64,000 nt of DNA from Mangifera indica (taxonomy: Eukaryota > Streptophyta > Magnoliopsida > Sapindales > Anacardiaceae): contig NC_058139.1 of NCBI RefSeq assembly GCF_011075055.1, positions 16,947,584 through 17,011,583 of the forward strand, in the 5' to 3' direction. Below are positions 12,301 through 23,615 of the stretch, piece by piece. Every line of letters starts with the position of its first letter. The first letter of the stretch is position 1. Position numbers and translations under genes: made by a program. A model generated the notes under the pieces. That model worked only from the letters and a program-made list of their open reading frames with translations. It made no database searches and was not told the DNA's origin.

Positions 12301-14004
12301 TTTGTGCTTTTACATTACTGATCATCATACTAGGTTTATGGCCCTCTCCAAAACTAAAATGATCTACATTATCGAGTTGGAATCGAGCCTTTTTCTTTCT
12401 ACAGTCAATCTCAATGCCATATCTTTCTAAGAAATCCATGCCCAAGATAACATCAAAATCGGGCATATCAAAGACAATCAAGTCCACCTTAAACTCTCTC
12501 ACATGTATCACTACCCTCTGGTCTTTTAGCATTTTATTTGTAATCACACTCCCCCCATCTGGCATCACAATTCTAATGGAATGGGTAGATCTAACAAGCA
12601 CTAAACCTATCCTTTCAATAACCCCTGGTGCAATAAAGAAATGTGTAACTCCTGAATCAATCAATGCATATAAAGAAACAGAGTGGAAAAAGAGCTGACC
12701 AGTAACTACAGATGGGCTAGCCTCTGCTTGACTATGGGTAGCTGTATAGACTCATACATTAGTACTTTTCCATGGTTGCACTGGTGGAATCAGACTTTGC
12801 TGTGGTTGTATCGGGACTGGCACCTCAGTACTCTGGCAATCCTTTGCTATATGCCCTGGCTATCGGCATTTATAACAAATCACCTGTTTCTGTTGATACC
12901 AACATTCCCCACTATGACGTTTCCCACAAATCTGACACTGGGGAATATTTTCTTTCTTAGTCTTCTTGTCACTCTTCCAGCCTTTTCTACTTGTTTTTGA
13001 CTGGAATTTTCTTTTTCCTCTATTGTTTCTGAAACTAGAGCCAATTGAACTACCCCCTGATGTTGTAACAGGTGCTGAAATAGTTAATGAAGTAGGTAAA
13101 GCTGACCGACTTGGCATCACTGTCTGAGGTGTTGTCAATGATGGAGGTGTTAACATGGACGGTGCATTCCTAGGTAGCTTATTAACATATACCTCCAACC
13201 TCAATGCTCTCTCTAATGCCTCTTCATAAGTTTGAGGAGGTTATGGTCCAGCTAGCACATGTAAGACTATCTCTGGTCTAAGGCCCTGAAGAAATCTATC
13301 CAGTCGAAGACTAGGTGTACTCACCATACCTGGAGCAAAACTAGATAGGACATCAAAACGGGTAAAATAATCCTTTACTGAACCCTCTCCCTGCTATAAA
13401 GAAATGAACTCCTAAACTTTGACTGCTACCACATCAGCTGTTCTGTATTGGGCCTCAAATACCCTTCTGAAGCCTGCCAGGTCATCAGATCCATATTTCT
13501 GGTTTTTTTAACTAGGTCCCACCATACGCGAGCCTCTCCTCTCATCAAGAAACTGGCATACCAAACTTTTTCTCTATCTGTCATAGGAAACAAATCCATA
13601 GTACTTTCCACCTGTTTGATCCACTCATCAGCCATTAAAGGATCTTTAGTACCTTTAAATAAATGAGGGGTATGTTGACTAGGTAAGGAATTAATGGGCT
13701 CAAGTCGCCTTTGAGCTCCAACTTCTCCTCTCCCTTCATTCCTCATTTCATTTCTGATTTCTTCTATAACCTCCTCACGAATCTCACTTCTAATCTTATC
13801 TCGAATGGCATCTTTGGCTATATTTTCAAGTGTGGGTCTATCTTGACTCTCAGTCAACACTTGACGGACTATATCTCTAATTTATGTTAGCCCAAATCCT
13901 AAACCATCTAACAAGGCAGGGTTAGACGGTTCTTCCGTCTCTCTTTGAATACCCCTTCCACAACCCCGTCCTCGTCCTCGTCCTCGTCTTGTGGTACTCC
14001 TCAT
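9342..14004 (-). pseudogene. Gag-pol of Ty3/gypsy copy 1
   Basis: The minus-strand ATG is at 14002-14004 and the final stop at 9342-9344. The order is Gag (basic start, retrotrans_gag core around 13700-13430), zinc knuckles (CQICGKRHSGEC near 12935-12900), aspartic protease (DSG box near 12660), reverse transcriptase (FIDDILIYS near 11660-11635), RNase H, integrase (zinc finger near 10600-10480; D near 10385; YHPQTDGQ/E near 10120-10090) and a C-terminal chromodomain-like tail (LW..YKVEEAT, about 9418-9390). Protease/Gag/pol order with integrase last is the Ty3 arrangement. Lesions include a stop early in Gag (near 13880), a frameshift near 13480-13430, several stops in RT, the first catalytic aspartate of RT changed to asparagine (FSKINLRSG, about 11860-11835) and a stop replacing Trp in the chromodomain tail. 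Not functional. Confidence 0.92.
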
Positions 14005-14215
14005 CTAATAACTGCATAAGTGTAATTACATAATATTCTATTATTTGAATACAGGTAAAGAAAACAACTTACTGCAGTCGATTCTCGGGAGCTGATCTGT
14101 GAGACATGAGGTGCACCTGTGCAATACTAGAATGCAAAAGTATAGAAATATTGTATTATATTATATCATATTACCATACATTCTATTATATCTTCCTTTA
14201 AGCGCCCAAAATCGC

Positions 14216-14227
14216 GCTCCGATACCA
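14216..14227 (-). other. Primer-binding site of Ty3/gypsy copy 1
   Basis: The sense strand reads TGGTATCGGAGC four bases inside the 5' LTR. It matches the usual initiator-tRNA-Met site TGGTATCAGAGC except for one base. Confidence 0.87.
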
Positions 14228-14231
14228 AAAA

Positions 14232-14588
14232 TGTAATATCTCTTAACCAATAAGTGTGTTACAGAAAAACGGCATGAGTTCCCCTATTTTAGAAAGCCCA
14301 GGGAATTTTTTTTCTCTTTTTCATTATGCCCTATAACACTCTCAATTAACAATTCACACAAACCAGTCCAATCAACCGACTCGATTTTCATCAACTTAAT
14401 CATAATTAATAAAATAAGTACATAATAATAACCATTATAAAAATTATCACCCACAGAACTTTATAATCAATTTTCATAACTAGCCATATATATATATATA
14501 TACATATATAGATATAGTTATACAAAATCATATATATATATAGATATAGGAAACAAAATATATACATATCCACCAATATCTACATCAA

Positions 14589-14673
<85 letters not shown>

Positions 14674-16594
14674 TATATTCACATATACATCAAAACATAT
14701 AAATCAACAACAATATGGTGCTTTCATCCCTCAGTCTCATGTCTCACTAGTGCTCCCTGGGAACCTTTGCTGCATCTCTTTACCTGTAAAATATTAAATT
14801 AAACGGAGTGAGCGAGTATGGCTCAGTAAGAAGATCATACTCAATACTCAAAGTATTTCATACCAGTACTAATCCCTTTCATACTCAACATGTCTGGGCT
14901 ATTCATATATAAAATAATTGACACGGAACACGTATTAAACACATATCATAAGTCTCTTCTTTCACCAATTTATTCATTTTCTTACTATACAAATATGATT
15001 CACTCATTATGATTTATGCAGGTATGAGTGTAATGACTTTTCTACTTTTTGATCATACATCTTTCTCAACTATTTATCAGCCACATAGGCTTGAATGTAT
15101 GATTTTGATGCAAATGACTTTCATAAAATATTTGCTAATTCTTTCTTCTTTTTTTTTCAATTATTTTCATTGATTGGTTTAGACTATATATGACAGTACT
15201 TGTAGTCACCATACAAGGTACAATTCTCTCTTACACGCATATTTTACTATTTTTTTTCTTTGATGTCCACACAGCACAGTTAATATTTTTCTTTGCTGTC
15301 CACACAGTGCAGCTGGTTGTCCACACAGGTTGTCCACACAGTACAACCGATATCTTTCTTTGCTATCCATACAGTACAGCTCGCGTGTAAGGATTTTAAG
15401 TATGTTTTCTGCTTTTCTGTATCATATGAGTCATTATAAAACCAAAAATACTTGTTTTCCATTTTCTGAAAGCATGCATGACTTAGAAAATGTTTTTCCT
15501 CTTTCTTTATTTTTTTTTCTAAATCATGCATATGCTATGATTCCTCATGTATGCATATATAACCATAATATGAAATATGCCCATTCATTATTTTCCCTTA
15601 TTCTTTTCACTCCTTATCAAACATCATATTATTTTCTCATGCATTTATATATTTCATGCATTAAATTAATTTCAAAATATATAATATAAATTTAATATAA
15701 GGGCTATTCGACATATCATGCACATAATTAAGCAAAAATTAACTTAATGCAAATTCTTTCATCAATTCATCATTTCTCATATATTCAACACACAAAATCC
15801 ACAAAGCTACCCCTAGGAATAAGAAATGTCTAAAATACCCTTATGGCCAAAAATTACATCATAGATCCTAATGAATTTCTTTATCCATTTACGCATAAAT
15901 CACCTTAATTCTAATACCTTACACACTTATATAAGTAAATGTTATTTAAATAACCTAACTTGAATTACTTCAAGTATGTAAAGTATGAAATTCTTACATT
16001 TTCTTTGCTAATGTGGTGATTTAAGCGTATCCCCCTTCTTTTCTTCTTCCTAGCAACTTTAATTAACCAAAAATATAATCATCCATCAAAACCCCAAACT
16101 TGGCATATCTTAAAAATTAAATTTTTTACTTTAAAACTGACCAGAATTGATAGATTTACACTTTTTATAACTGGAGGCTCTGGAAATTAGATGGTTTAGC
16201 TAGGTTTTTTGGTGAATTTTGCTTAAGGGAAAAGTTTAGTTTAATTCATGGAGTTCTCGGCTAAAATGAAGAAGAAGATGAATAGGCATAAGTTTATAAG
16301 CCTTTTGGACCATTTTGCCCTTAATCTTTTCTATAAATTACTATTTTATCCTTCGCCAATTACCAAAAACCCTTAGCACCACCATGTAATTTCAAGTGTT
16401 CCATTCAATTTTAATTCCCACTTTGTCCCTTGAATCTTTATAAAATGACCATTTTACCCCTTTTGAAAATTATTGCTCATTTAGTAGTTTTCTATAATTC
16501 TTTTGCAATTTCTTTAAACAACAAGTTATAAAATCAACTCTAAGGGTAATTTTGGAAGTGGAGTTTACTGACACACATGAATTCGGATGTTCCA
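14232..16594 (-). repeat. 5' LTR of Ty3/gypsy copy 1
   Basis: It begins TGTAATATCTC and ends GGATGTTCCA on the plus strand. It holds a very long (TA)n tract (about 14590-14671) and five TGTCCACACAG-type units (about 15261-15382). The rest aligns along its length with 7080-9305. Confidence 0.92.
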
Positions 16595-18042
16595 GTAGGG
16601 GATGTACGATTTGTTGTATGTAAGTTCTATAACAAAAGGTTAAAACTATAGAAAACATATGTAACAACACACCTTTGTCGTCATATGGGACAATGTGTTA
16701 AGCAAAAAAAGGCAATGGGGAAACAAAGTTCTTCGAAGGGACAAATGTTGTTAAACTTTCAACCAATAGAAGGAAATTGCCCAGGCCCCCTCACTCCTAC
16801 CCATTGTGAGACCGAACGCAAAATATAATCATGATATGGCATGTTTTAAATATTTAAGTAACTTGTTTGGTTATTTTCTATCAATTTCATACTAATTTCT
16901 GTTAAAATAATTAACTATTATCTTGATTCAATATGCAGATCCGCGAGGCATTGGCTTACATGATTCTGATTGATGAATTGCCATTCTCCTTTGTTGAATC
17001 TATTGGCTTCAATTATTTTTCTAGTATTCTACAACCACTATATGAGAGAATAGACAGAAAACAAGTAAAATCAGACTGTGATCGAGTTGTACAAGCTAAA
17101 GCCAAACAATTGAAGAAATTTTTCAAAGAGTTAAGAAAGATAAGTGTGACAACTAATTTATGGAAGTCAAATGCACAAAACATTGAATATATGGTCATAA
17201 CTACATATTGGGTGGATCAAGAACGAACATTAAATAAACGTATAATTAGTTTTGTCCATGTGCCTCCTCCAAGAAATGGGGAAAATATTGTGCAGACTTT
17301 GTACAATTGCTTCGAAGATTGGGGTATTTAGAATAAGTAAGGTGAAATTTGTTTATTTTGCTTATCAATGATAGGTGACAACTTATAATTTATAAATGTC
17401 TTAATACTATGTTAACAGGTGTTCGCCATCACGGTAGACAATGCATCAATGAATGACAAGTGTATCAAATCATTGAAGAAAGATTTTAAGATGGATAGAT
17501 CTTTAGTTTGAAATTTATTCCACATTAGGTGCACGGCTTACATCATTAATCTTCTTGTTGAAGATGGTATTGATGAGATTAAGGATATTATTGATAAAAT
17601 AAGGGACAGTTTGAAATATGTGCGTGCAAGTGAGGTTAAACAATAAGACTTTGCATGCACTGCTAAAATTTATGGGATTAAAGAAAAGAAATTGGTCTTG
17701 GCTTGTCTCACTAGATGGAATAACACATATAATATGTTGAATATGTTAATGATTTTTCGAGAAGTATGGCCGCGATACAGAGCTAAAGATGGAAACTATT
17801 TGCAGTATTTACCAAATGAGATTGAATGGAACAAATTGGCTAGAGTTTGTGACTTTTTGAGAATTTTTAATAATGTAAGCAAGATTGCATCAGGAACTGA
17901 CTATCCAAAAGCTAACTTGTATTTTATAGAAGTTTTCAAAGTAAAAAAGTTGTTAAAGGATAGAGAATTTGATCCTGTCATGGCCTCAATGGTTAGATCG
18001 ATTATGGTAAATTTTGACAAATATTGGGGAGAGGTTACCCTA
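16595..18042 (+). pseudogene. hAT transposase, BED finger end and catalytic core exons
   Basis: After the Ty3 insertion the BED finger finishes at about 16605-16690 (FVVC...THLCRHMGQC). An exon at 16936-17331 gives IREALAYMILIDELPFSFVE and WKSNAQNIEYMVITTYWVD, and ends in WGI before a donor-like GTAAGG. The next exon (about 17420-18042) carries VFAITVDNASMND (catalytic D), FHIRCTAYIINLLVEDG (the hAT C/H..H block), LTRWNNTYNMLNML (RW motif) and FDKYWGEV at its end. In-frame stops occur near 17508, and a CAATAAG stop lies near 17641. The exon is interrupted at 18042 by a solo LTR and resumes at 20304 with LMAVA, as expected for hAT transposases. Confidence 0.88.
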
Positions 18043-20303
18043 TGTAACCTCTCCTAACCAATAGGTGTGTTACAGAAAAATGGCAAGAGTTTCCCTATTT
18101 TTGAGGGCCCAGGAAATTTTTTTTTTTAACTATGCCCTGTAACACTCCTAATTAGCAATTCATACAAACCAGTCCTACCAACCGACTGGATTTTCATCAA
18201 CTTAATCACAATTAACAAAATAAGTATATAATAATAACCATCATAAAAATTACCACCCATAGAAACTTTATAACCAATTTTCATGACTAGCCATAGACAT
18301 ACACATATATAGATATATATATATATACACAATCACATATATACATATCTACCAATATTTATATCAAGTATATATTTATGCATATATTCACATATACATC
18401 AAGACATATAAATCAACAAAAATATGGTGTCTTTCTCCTTTAGCCTCATGTCTCACTAGTGCTCCTCGGAACCTTTGCTGCAACTTTTTATCTGTAAAAT
18501 ATTAAATTAAACGGAGTGAGCAACCATAGCTCAGTAAGAAAATCATATTCAATACTCAAAGCATTTCATACCAGTACTAATCTCTTCCATACTCAGCGTG
18601 TCTGAGCTATTCACATACAAAATAATTGACACGAAACACGCATTAAACACATATCATAATTCTCTTCTTTCACCCATTTATTTATTTCCTTACTATACAA
18701 ATATGATTCACTTGTTATAATTTATGCATGTATGAGTGTCATGACTTTTCTATTTTCTGATCGCACATCTTTCTTAACTCTTTATTAGCCACATAGGCTT
18801 GCATGCATGATTCTAATGCAAATGACTTTCATAAAATATTTGCTAATTCTTTTTTTTTTGGTCAAATATTTTCATTGACCGGTCTAGACTACATAAGATA
18901 GTACTTACAGTCACCATACAAGGTACAATCCTCTCTTACATGCATACTTCTCTTTTTTTTTCTTTGTTGTCCATATAGTACAGCTGATATTTTTTTTCTT
19001 TGCTGTCCACACAGTACAACTAATATTTTTTTTTGCTGTCCACACAGTACAACTGACTTTTTTTTTCTTTGCTGTCCACATAGTACAGTTCACGTGTAAG
19101 GATTTTAAGCATGCTTTCTGTTTTCCTATATCATATGAGTCATTATAAAACCAAAAATATTTGTTTTCCATTTTCTAAAAACATACATAACTTAGAAAAT
19201 GTTTTTCCTCTATTTTTATTTTTCTGAAATCATGCATATGTTATGATTCCTCATGTATACATGTATAACCATAACATGAAATATGCCCATTCATTGTTTT
19301 TTCTTATTCTTTTTCAACCCTCATCGAGCATCAGATTATTTTCTCATGCATGTACATATATCTCATGCATTCCATATAAATATACATATTTATTATAATG
19401 GTTTTTTACACATATCATGCACATAATTAAGCAAAAATTAACCTTATGGATAAAATTACATGCTTACCCTTAATACAAATTCTTTCATCAATTCATCATT
19501 TCTCATATATTCAACACACAAAATCCACAAAGCTAACCCTAGGAATATGAAATGTCTAAAATACCCTTATGGCCAAAAATTACATCATGAATCCTAATGA
19601 ATTTCTTTATCCATTTAAGCATAAATCACCTTAATTCTAATACCTTATACACTTATACAAGTAAAGGTTATTTAAATAACCTAACTCAAATTACTTCAAG
19701 TATGTAAAGTATGAAATTCTTACATTTTCTTCGCTAATTAGGTGATTTAAGTCTATCATCCTTCTTTTCTTCTTCCTAGCAACCATAATCATCCATCAAA
19801 ACTCTAAACTTGACATCTCTTAAAAATTAAACTTTTTACCTTAGAACTTACCAGAATTGATAGATCTATACTTTTTATAACTAGAGGCTCTAGAATTAGG
19901 TGGTTTAGCTAGGTTTTTTGATGAATTTTGCTTGAAGGAAAAACTTTAGTTAAAATTATGGAGATTCTCGGCTAAGGAAGAAGAAAATGAATAGTTGGTT
20001 GGTTTTATAAGCTTTTTGGACTAATTTACCCTTAACCTTTTTCAAAAATGACTATTTTATCCTTAACCAATTACCAAAAACCCTTAGCACCATTATATAA
20101 TTCAAGTGTGCCATTCAATTTACATTCCCACTTTGTCTCTTAATCCTTCTAAAATGACCATTTTACCCCCTTTGAAAATTATTGCTCATTTAGTAGTTTT
20201 CTATAATTCTTTTACAATTTTTTTAAACAACAAGTTATAAAATCAACTCTAGGGGTAATTTTGGAAGTAGAGTTCACTGGCATACCTTAATCCGGGTGTT
20301 ACA
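18043..20303 (-). repeat. Solo LTR of the Ty3/gypsy family (in hAT exon)
   Basis: A single LTR, TGTAACCTCTCC to GGGTGTTACA, with no internal region. Orientation is the same as copies 1 and 2. Flanks are CCCTA (18038-18042) and ACCAA (20304-20308), a poor match as a target duplication. However, joining the transposase frame across the LTR after removing one 5-bp flank restores the expected E-V-T-L-L-M-A-V order, so I accept a diverged duplication. It contains four minisatellite units (about 18961-19090) and only a short TA tract. It arose by recombination between the two LTRs of a full element. Confidence 0.9.
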
Positions 20304-21220
20304 ACCAACTCATGGCAGTTGCAATCATTATGGATCTGAATTAACTTGATTATTGGTATATTGTTATTACTATTAACTAAACTAATTTCTTGTTATTGTA
20401 GGTATAAATTAGAGTTTAGAAACTTTGTTTATCCCATTTTATATGGGGAATATGATGCGGAGGTTGAGCTTAACAACCTACACCACATATTGGAAGAGTT
20501 ATATTGTGAGTATGTGGAAATTTTAACAACAAACAACCCATCCCTCGCTCCTACATCACAGATCGAATCATCTACCTTAGGTATATAATTTCATTATACA
20601 TTAATATTAATTGTCATATCATAACTCTCAAAGTTTTAGCTTAATTTATAGTCACATATTTTTAATAAAAAAATATTATAGGAATACATTCCAGTTCCAT
20701 ATCTTCATATAGAATGATAGATGAATCTGATATTGTGTTGCAATGGCAAGCGCACTGTAAGAAAAGTCAAGCTGAAGCAGTAGGAAAGTCAAAGTTGACA
20801 ATGTACCTCGAATCTGATGTATTTGAGTTTAAGACATCAGAGGGTGTAGAGACAAAAAAATTTAATGTACTTTATTGGTGATCTGTTAATCAAACCTAGT
20901 TTCCAATCTTGTCATATATGGCGACTGAGATTCTTACAGTTCTTATCTCTACCGTCACTTCAGAAAGTGCTTTTAGTGTTGTCGATAGAGTGATTGACTT
21001 GTATAGGGCATCTCTAGCACCAAAAACTGTAAATATCCTTATGTGTGGAGGTGACTGGATTCGAGCCAAACATCGAGTGAAAAAACCAATACAGGTATAA
21101 TTTTAACTTCGTATACTTATTTATTTATTATATTTATAATCAATTTAATAAACCATGTCATGTGCTTTCTTGAAGATTGAGGACGATAAGACTGAGATTG
21201 ACATATTATTAGACACTTAA
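20304..21220 (+). pseudogene. hAT transposase, C-terminal exons with hATC dimerisation domain
   Basis: Pieces in order are LMAVAIIMD (20304-20345); an exon from about 20401 (YKLEFRNFVYPILYG) to 20588; and an exon from about 20682 that contains KSKLTMYLESD and the hATC dimerisation motif SYMATEILTVLISTVTSESA (about 20908-20967), then ASLAPKTVNILMCGGDWIRA. The final exon (about 21176-21220) encodes IEDDKTEIDILLDT and a stop. An in-frame stop near 20880 breaks the last large exon. The hATC block is well conserved, which fixes the superfamily. Confidence 0.88.
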
Positions 21221-22663
21221 ACAGTCACGTATTGGAGGATAATGCAGTGTTCTCATACAAGAACAAATTATGTTCATATGTCTCATGATTAAAATTATGT
21301 AATTGCTTTTACATGATATTCATTTTCATGTTGATGCTATGGAATGAAGAATTTCCCTTTATGCTACTATGAAATTTATTTTATTCTTATTATCTTGTGA
21401 ATGGTAAATATAATTGCTTTGACATACCATTTCTTATCTTGTTAATTGCTTTGTTTAGTAGAATTTCTTATGTTTTTCAGATGGTAATGTTGATGTCAGA
21501 AATGGTTCTGCTATCTATTTCCATGGACTGCCAAGAAAGTATCACAGTTTTTTATATTGTTTTGTTCATGATTTTGTAAGGGTTTTGCAATTATAAGAGA
21601 TTAATCATTGTAATTTACTTTGTTTTTTTAAATCAAACAAGACATCTCTGCACTAGACTTTGATACCAAGGTGAGTCCAAAAATCTGTTACAAATCTTGT
21701 TACTTTCCCAATAAATTAGTTCAGGAGAATTGCACACTGTCGAAACTTTATAGATTACTATTGTTCTCTTTTTTTTTTTCCATGCTCTCAATTATGCTTT
21801 TTGTTTCCTGTTTGTGTTTTTAAGCCTGGTCAATTCTCTCTTGCTTTTTCTACATTGAAACTTTTAAGCCTGGTCTTATTTGGTTTCTAAGAAATATGAT
21901 ATGTAGTTTCTTATAGCATAAGTAAATATTTCACCCTTGGTCTGTCAAAATTATTATGCATGTGATTATTGATCATGGCTTTTTAGCTCTTTACACAGTA
22001 CTATAAAATTATTATGCATGTGATTATGTTTGGCACTTTAATTCTAGGTTTGAATATCCACACTTGCTTTAATATTTATACTTCAACTTATTAAGCCAAG
22101 TGTGATAGGAGTTTACAGAATTTTTTAATCGACGAGCACAAATTCTTACAGCTTCTAGTCATATGTTAAATCATAAACTAATTGAGGTTTGGTTTGGTGA
22201 AAAAATGTAAACATGCGTTGTGTTTTGTAATATATTTTTTACTGCAAAAACTTGTACTTTGTTGCAGACAATCATGGTTGATGGACGGTAACAGATTTGT
22301 TACAAAAATCAAGAGTGCTGGGACTTGCAACCGTGAAAGAATTAATTGGAAAAACAATCTAAGTAAAGCCTGTCCAAATTTGCCTTTTTGATCTTGACAA
22401 CATTGATGTAAATTTCTTACTTTCTTCTACCTCTTATATAATCAGTTTTATTGTCAGACTGAATCAAAACATGGAAGTTTTATTGTCCTATATAACTACT
22501 TTATTTTGTATTTATGTCTTTCGAATCAAATATTAAAGAGAAATCTAAACTTTATGATGAATGATGATAATAGGATGAAATATATATTTTGCCTTAATAG
22601 TATTCTTTATATATGTATATTAACTTTTGAATTTGAGAAATTTATATGTATATAAACTATTGA
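21221..22663 (+). other. 3' non-coding region of the hAT element
   Basis: AT-rich sequence after the transposase stop. Small open frames (21397-21579, 22182-22391) have no recognisable motif and I treat them as chance. A direct repeat of TTATTATGCATGTGATTAT occurs at about 21950 and 22009. Nothing else is supported. Confidence 0.45.
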
Positions 22664-22907
22664 CGAGCCTAGAATACGAGCCTGAACCCGAGCCTAAAGT
22701 TGAGCTGAGTGAATCTGAGTTGGTAGATACGAACCCGAGTTAAGTGCGAGTCGAGTATGAACACTTAAATTATAAAGCAAGCTGAACACAAACGTATGTT
22801 TTGATGAGCTTAGTGAGCCTGAGCTTAGCGAGCCCGAGCTAAGCTTAACTAAAAATGCGGTGAAAATGAGTTGAACCTTGTTTGGGCTCGGCTTGTATCC
22901 ACCCCTA
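22664..22907 (+). repeat. Right subterminal repeat region and inverted end of the hAT element
   Basis: Dense GAGCC, GCTCG and CGAGT words in both orientations end in GGCTCGGCTTGTATCCACCCCTA. The same word set opens the element (4273-4450) and also frames the small non-autonomous element at 41733-42964. These are the likely transposase-binding sites. Confidence 0.75.
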
Positions 22908-22915
22908 ATATGTGA

Positions 22916-23615
22916 TAACCACATCCTATGTCCAAAGCCTGATACATAGATATTGAGAAATTTATTTCTATAACGAACATACCTAAAGCTAAAGTAACCA
23001 ACTTATTCTTCTTGCTCTCATAATAGGCCTTGCAATGTTTTCTCCAATGTTTGGCCTTGTCGTAATGGAGGCAAACAACTTTACCCTTTTCTAATGCCAC
23101 CTTTAGGTTGTATAGTGGTAGAAGCCTACTCTTGGGCTTTAAGCTTGTACTTGGACTTAGACTTAGCCTTGGCCTTGCCCTTACCTTTGTTATTTATGCC
23201 TTGGCATCTACTAGAAGCACATTAACAAACTTCTTCATCTCTTGCTTAATAGTCCTAAGTAACCTTAAGAGCTTAAAAAGAGATTTTTCCTTTTCACTCA
23301 TAAGGTAGTTTGTAATGAACATCTCATATGAGTCAAGAATGGATTACAAGATTAGGTCAATGACCAAGTCTTGGCACTTGGTAAATCTCATTCCCAATGA
23401 TGTTAACCATTCTATATAGCCAATCATCTTAACTACATGAAGGGCCCACTAGTTCTCTCGCAAACATCTTACACCTATATAATGTTTTTGACACCCGGTA
23501 AATCTCATACCTCACTTGAGTTGGGCGTCTATGTCTTCATGTTGCTTTTATAGCTCAAGTTTCATAACAACCAGTGTCAAACACTAGACATTGTTAGAGT
23601 AATCTAGATACTTAT
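22916..23615 (-). pseudogene. Ty1/copia gag, C-terminal half (copia B, second piece)
   Basis: On the minus strand this is a copia Gag with a basic KGKGKAKAKSK-like stretch (about 23200-23150) followed by a degenerate zinc knuckle CLHYDKAKHWRKHC (about 23070-23030; the second Cys of CCHC is Tyr). It then enters the protease with IDIGCGYHI-like residues (about 22950-22915), where the hAT element is inserted. Frameshifts and stops are frequent upstream of the knuckle. At 23615 the gag is cut by a solo LTR and resumes at 25910. Confidence 0.8.

Larger units (their letters stand above)
7080..16594 (-). mobile_element. Complete Ty3/gypsy LTR retrotransposon, copy 1 (chromovirus-type, older)
   Basis: The element has TG...CA type ends, two LTRs, a purine tract, an initiator-Met primer site and a minus-strand gag-pol. 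The flanking 5-bp sites are GTATG (7075-7079) and GTAGG (16595-16599), a target duplication with one mismatch. The last bases read TTCCA rather than TTACA, a single change at the terminus. It is inserted in the BED-finger exon of the hAT transposase. By eye, the first ~190 bases of its two LTRs differ at roughly 14 positions, far more than in copy 2, so this copy is older. Gag-pol is broken by many stops and one catalytic substitution. Confidence 0.92.
4273..22907 (+). mobile_element. hAT-superfamily DNA transposon (autonomous type, broken)
   Basis: A perfect 8-bp direct repeat, ATATGTGA, lies at 4265-4272 and 22908-22915, the size hAT transposases produce. The ends are imperfect inverted repeats (left TAAGGCTGATTCGAGGCGAG; right, reversed, TAGGGGTGGATACAAGCCGAG). 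Both ends are followed by clustered GAGCC/GCTCG words (about 4273-4450 and 22664-22907), typical subterminal transposase-binding repeats of Ac-like elements. Inside are plus-strand exons of a BED-finger/hATC transposase (6757-7079, 16595-18042, 20304-21220). Removing the nested insertions (Ty3 at 7080-16594, solo LTR at 18043-20303, MULE-like at 5782-6544) leaves an element of roughly 6 kb. The host site is the protease region of copia B. Stops in the transposase make self-mobilisation unlikely. Confidence 0.9.

Noticed and set aside
12414..13000. Plus-strand frames opposite gag-protease (also 32071-32262, 32646-33277 and 33696-33956)
   Set aside because: They are antisense shadows of the Ty3 polyprotein with no motifs of their own.
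22694..22924. A 76-codon minus-strand frame with SSGSLSSGSLSS
   Set aside because: It is the translation of the GAGCC subterminal repeats of the hAT element.
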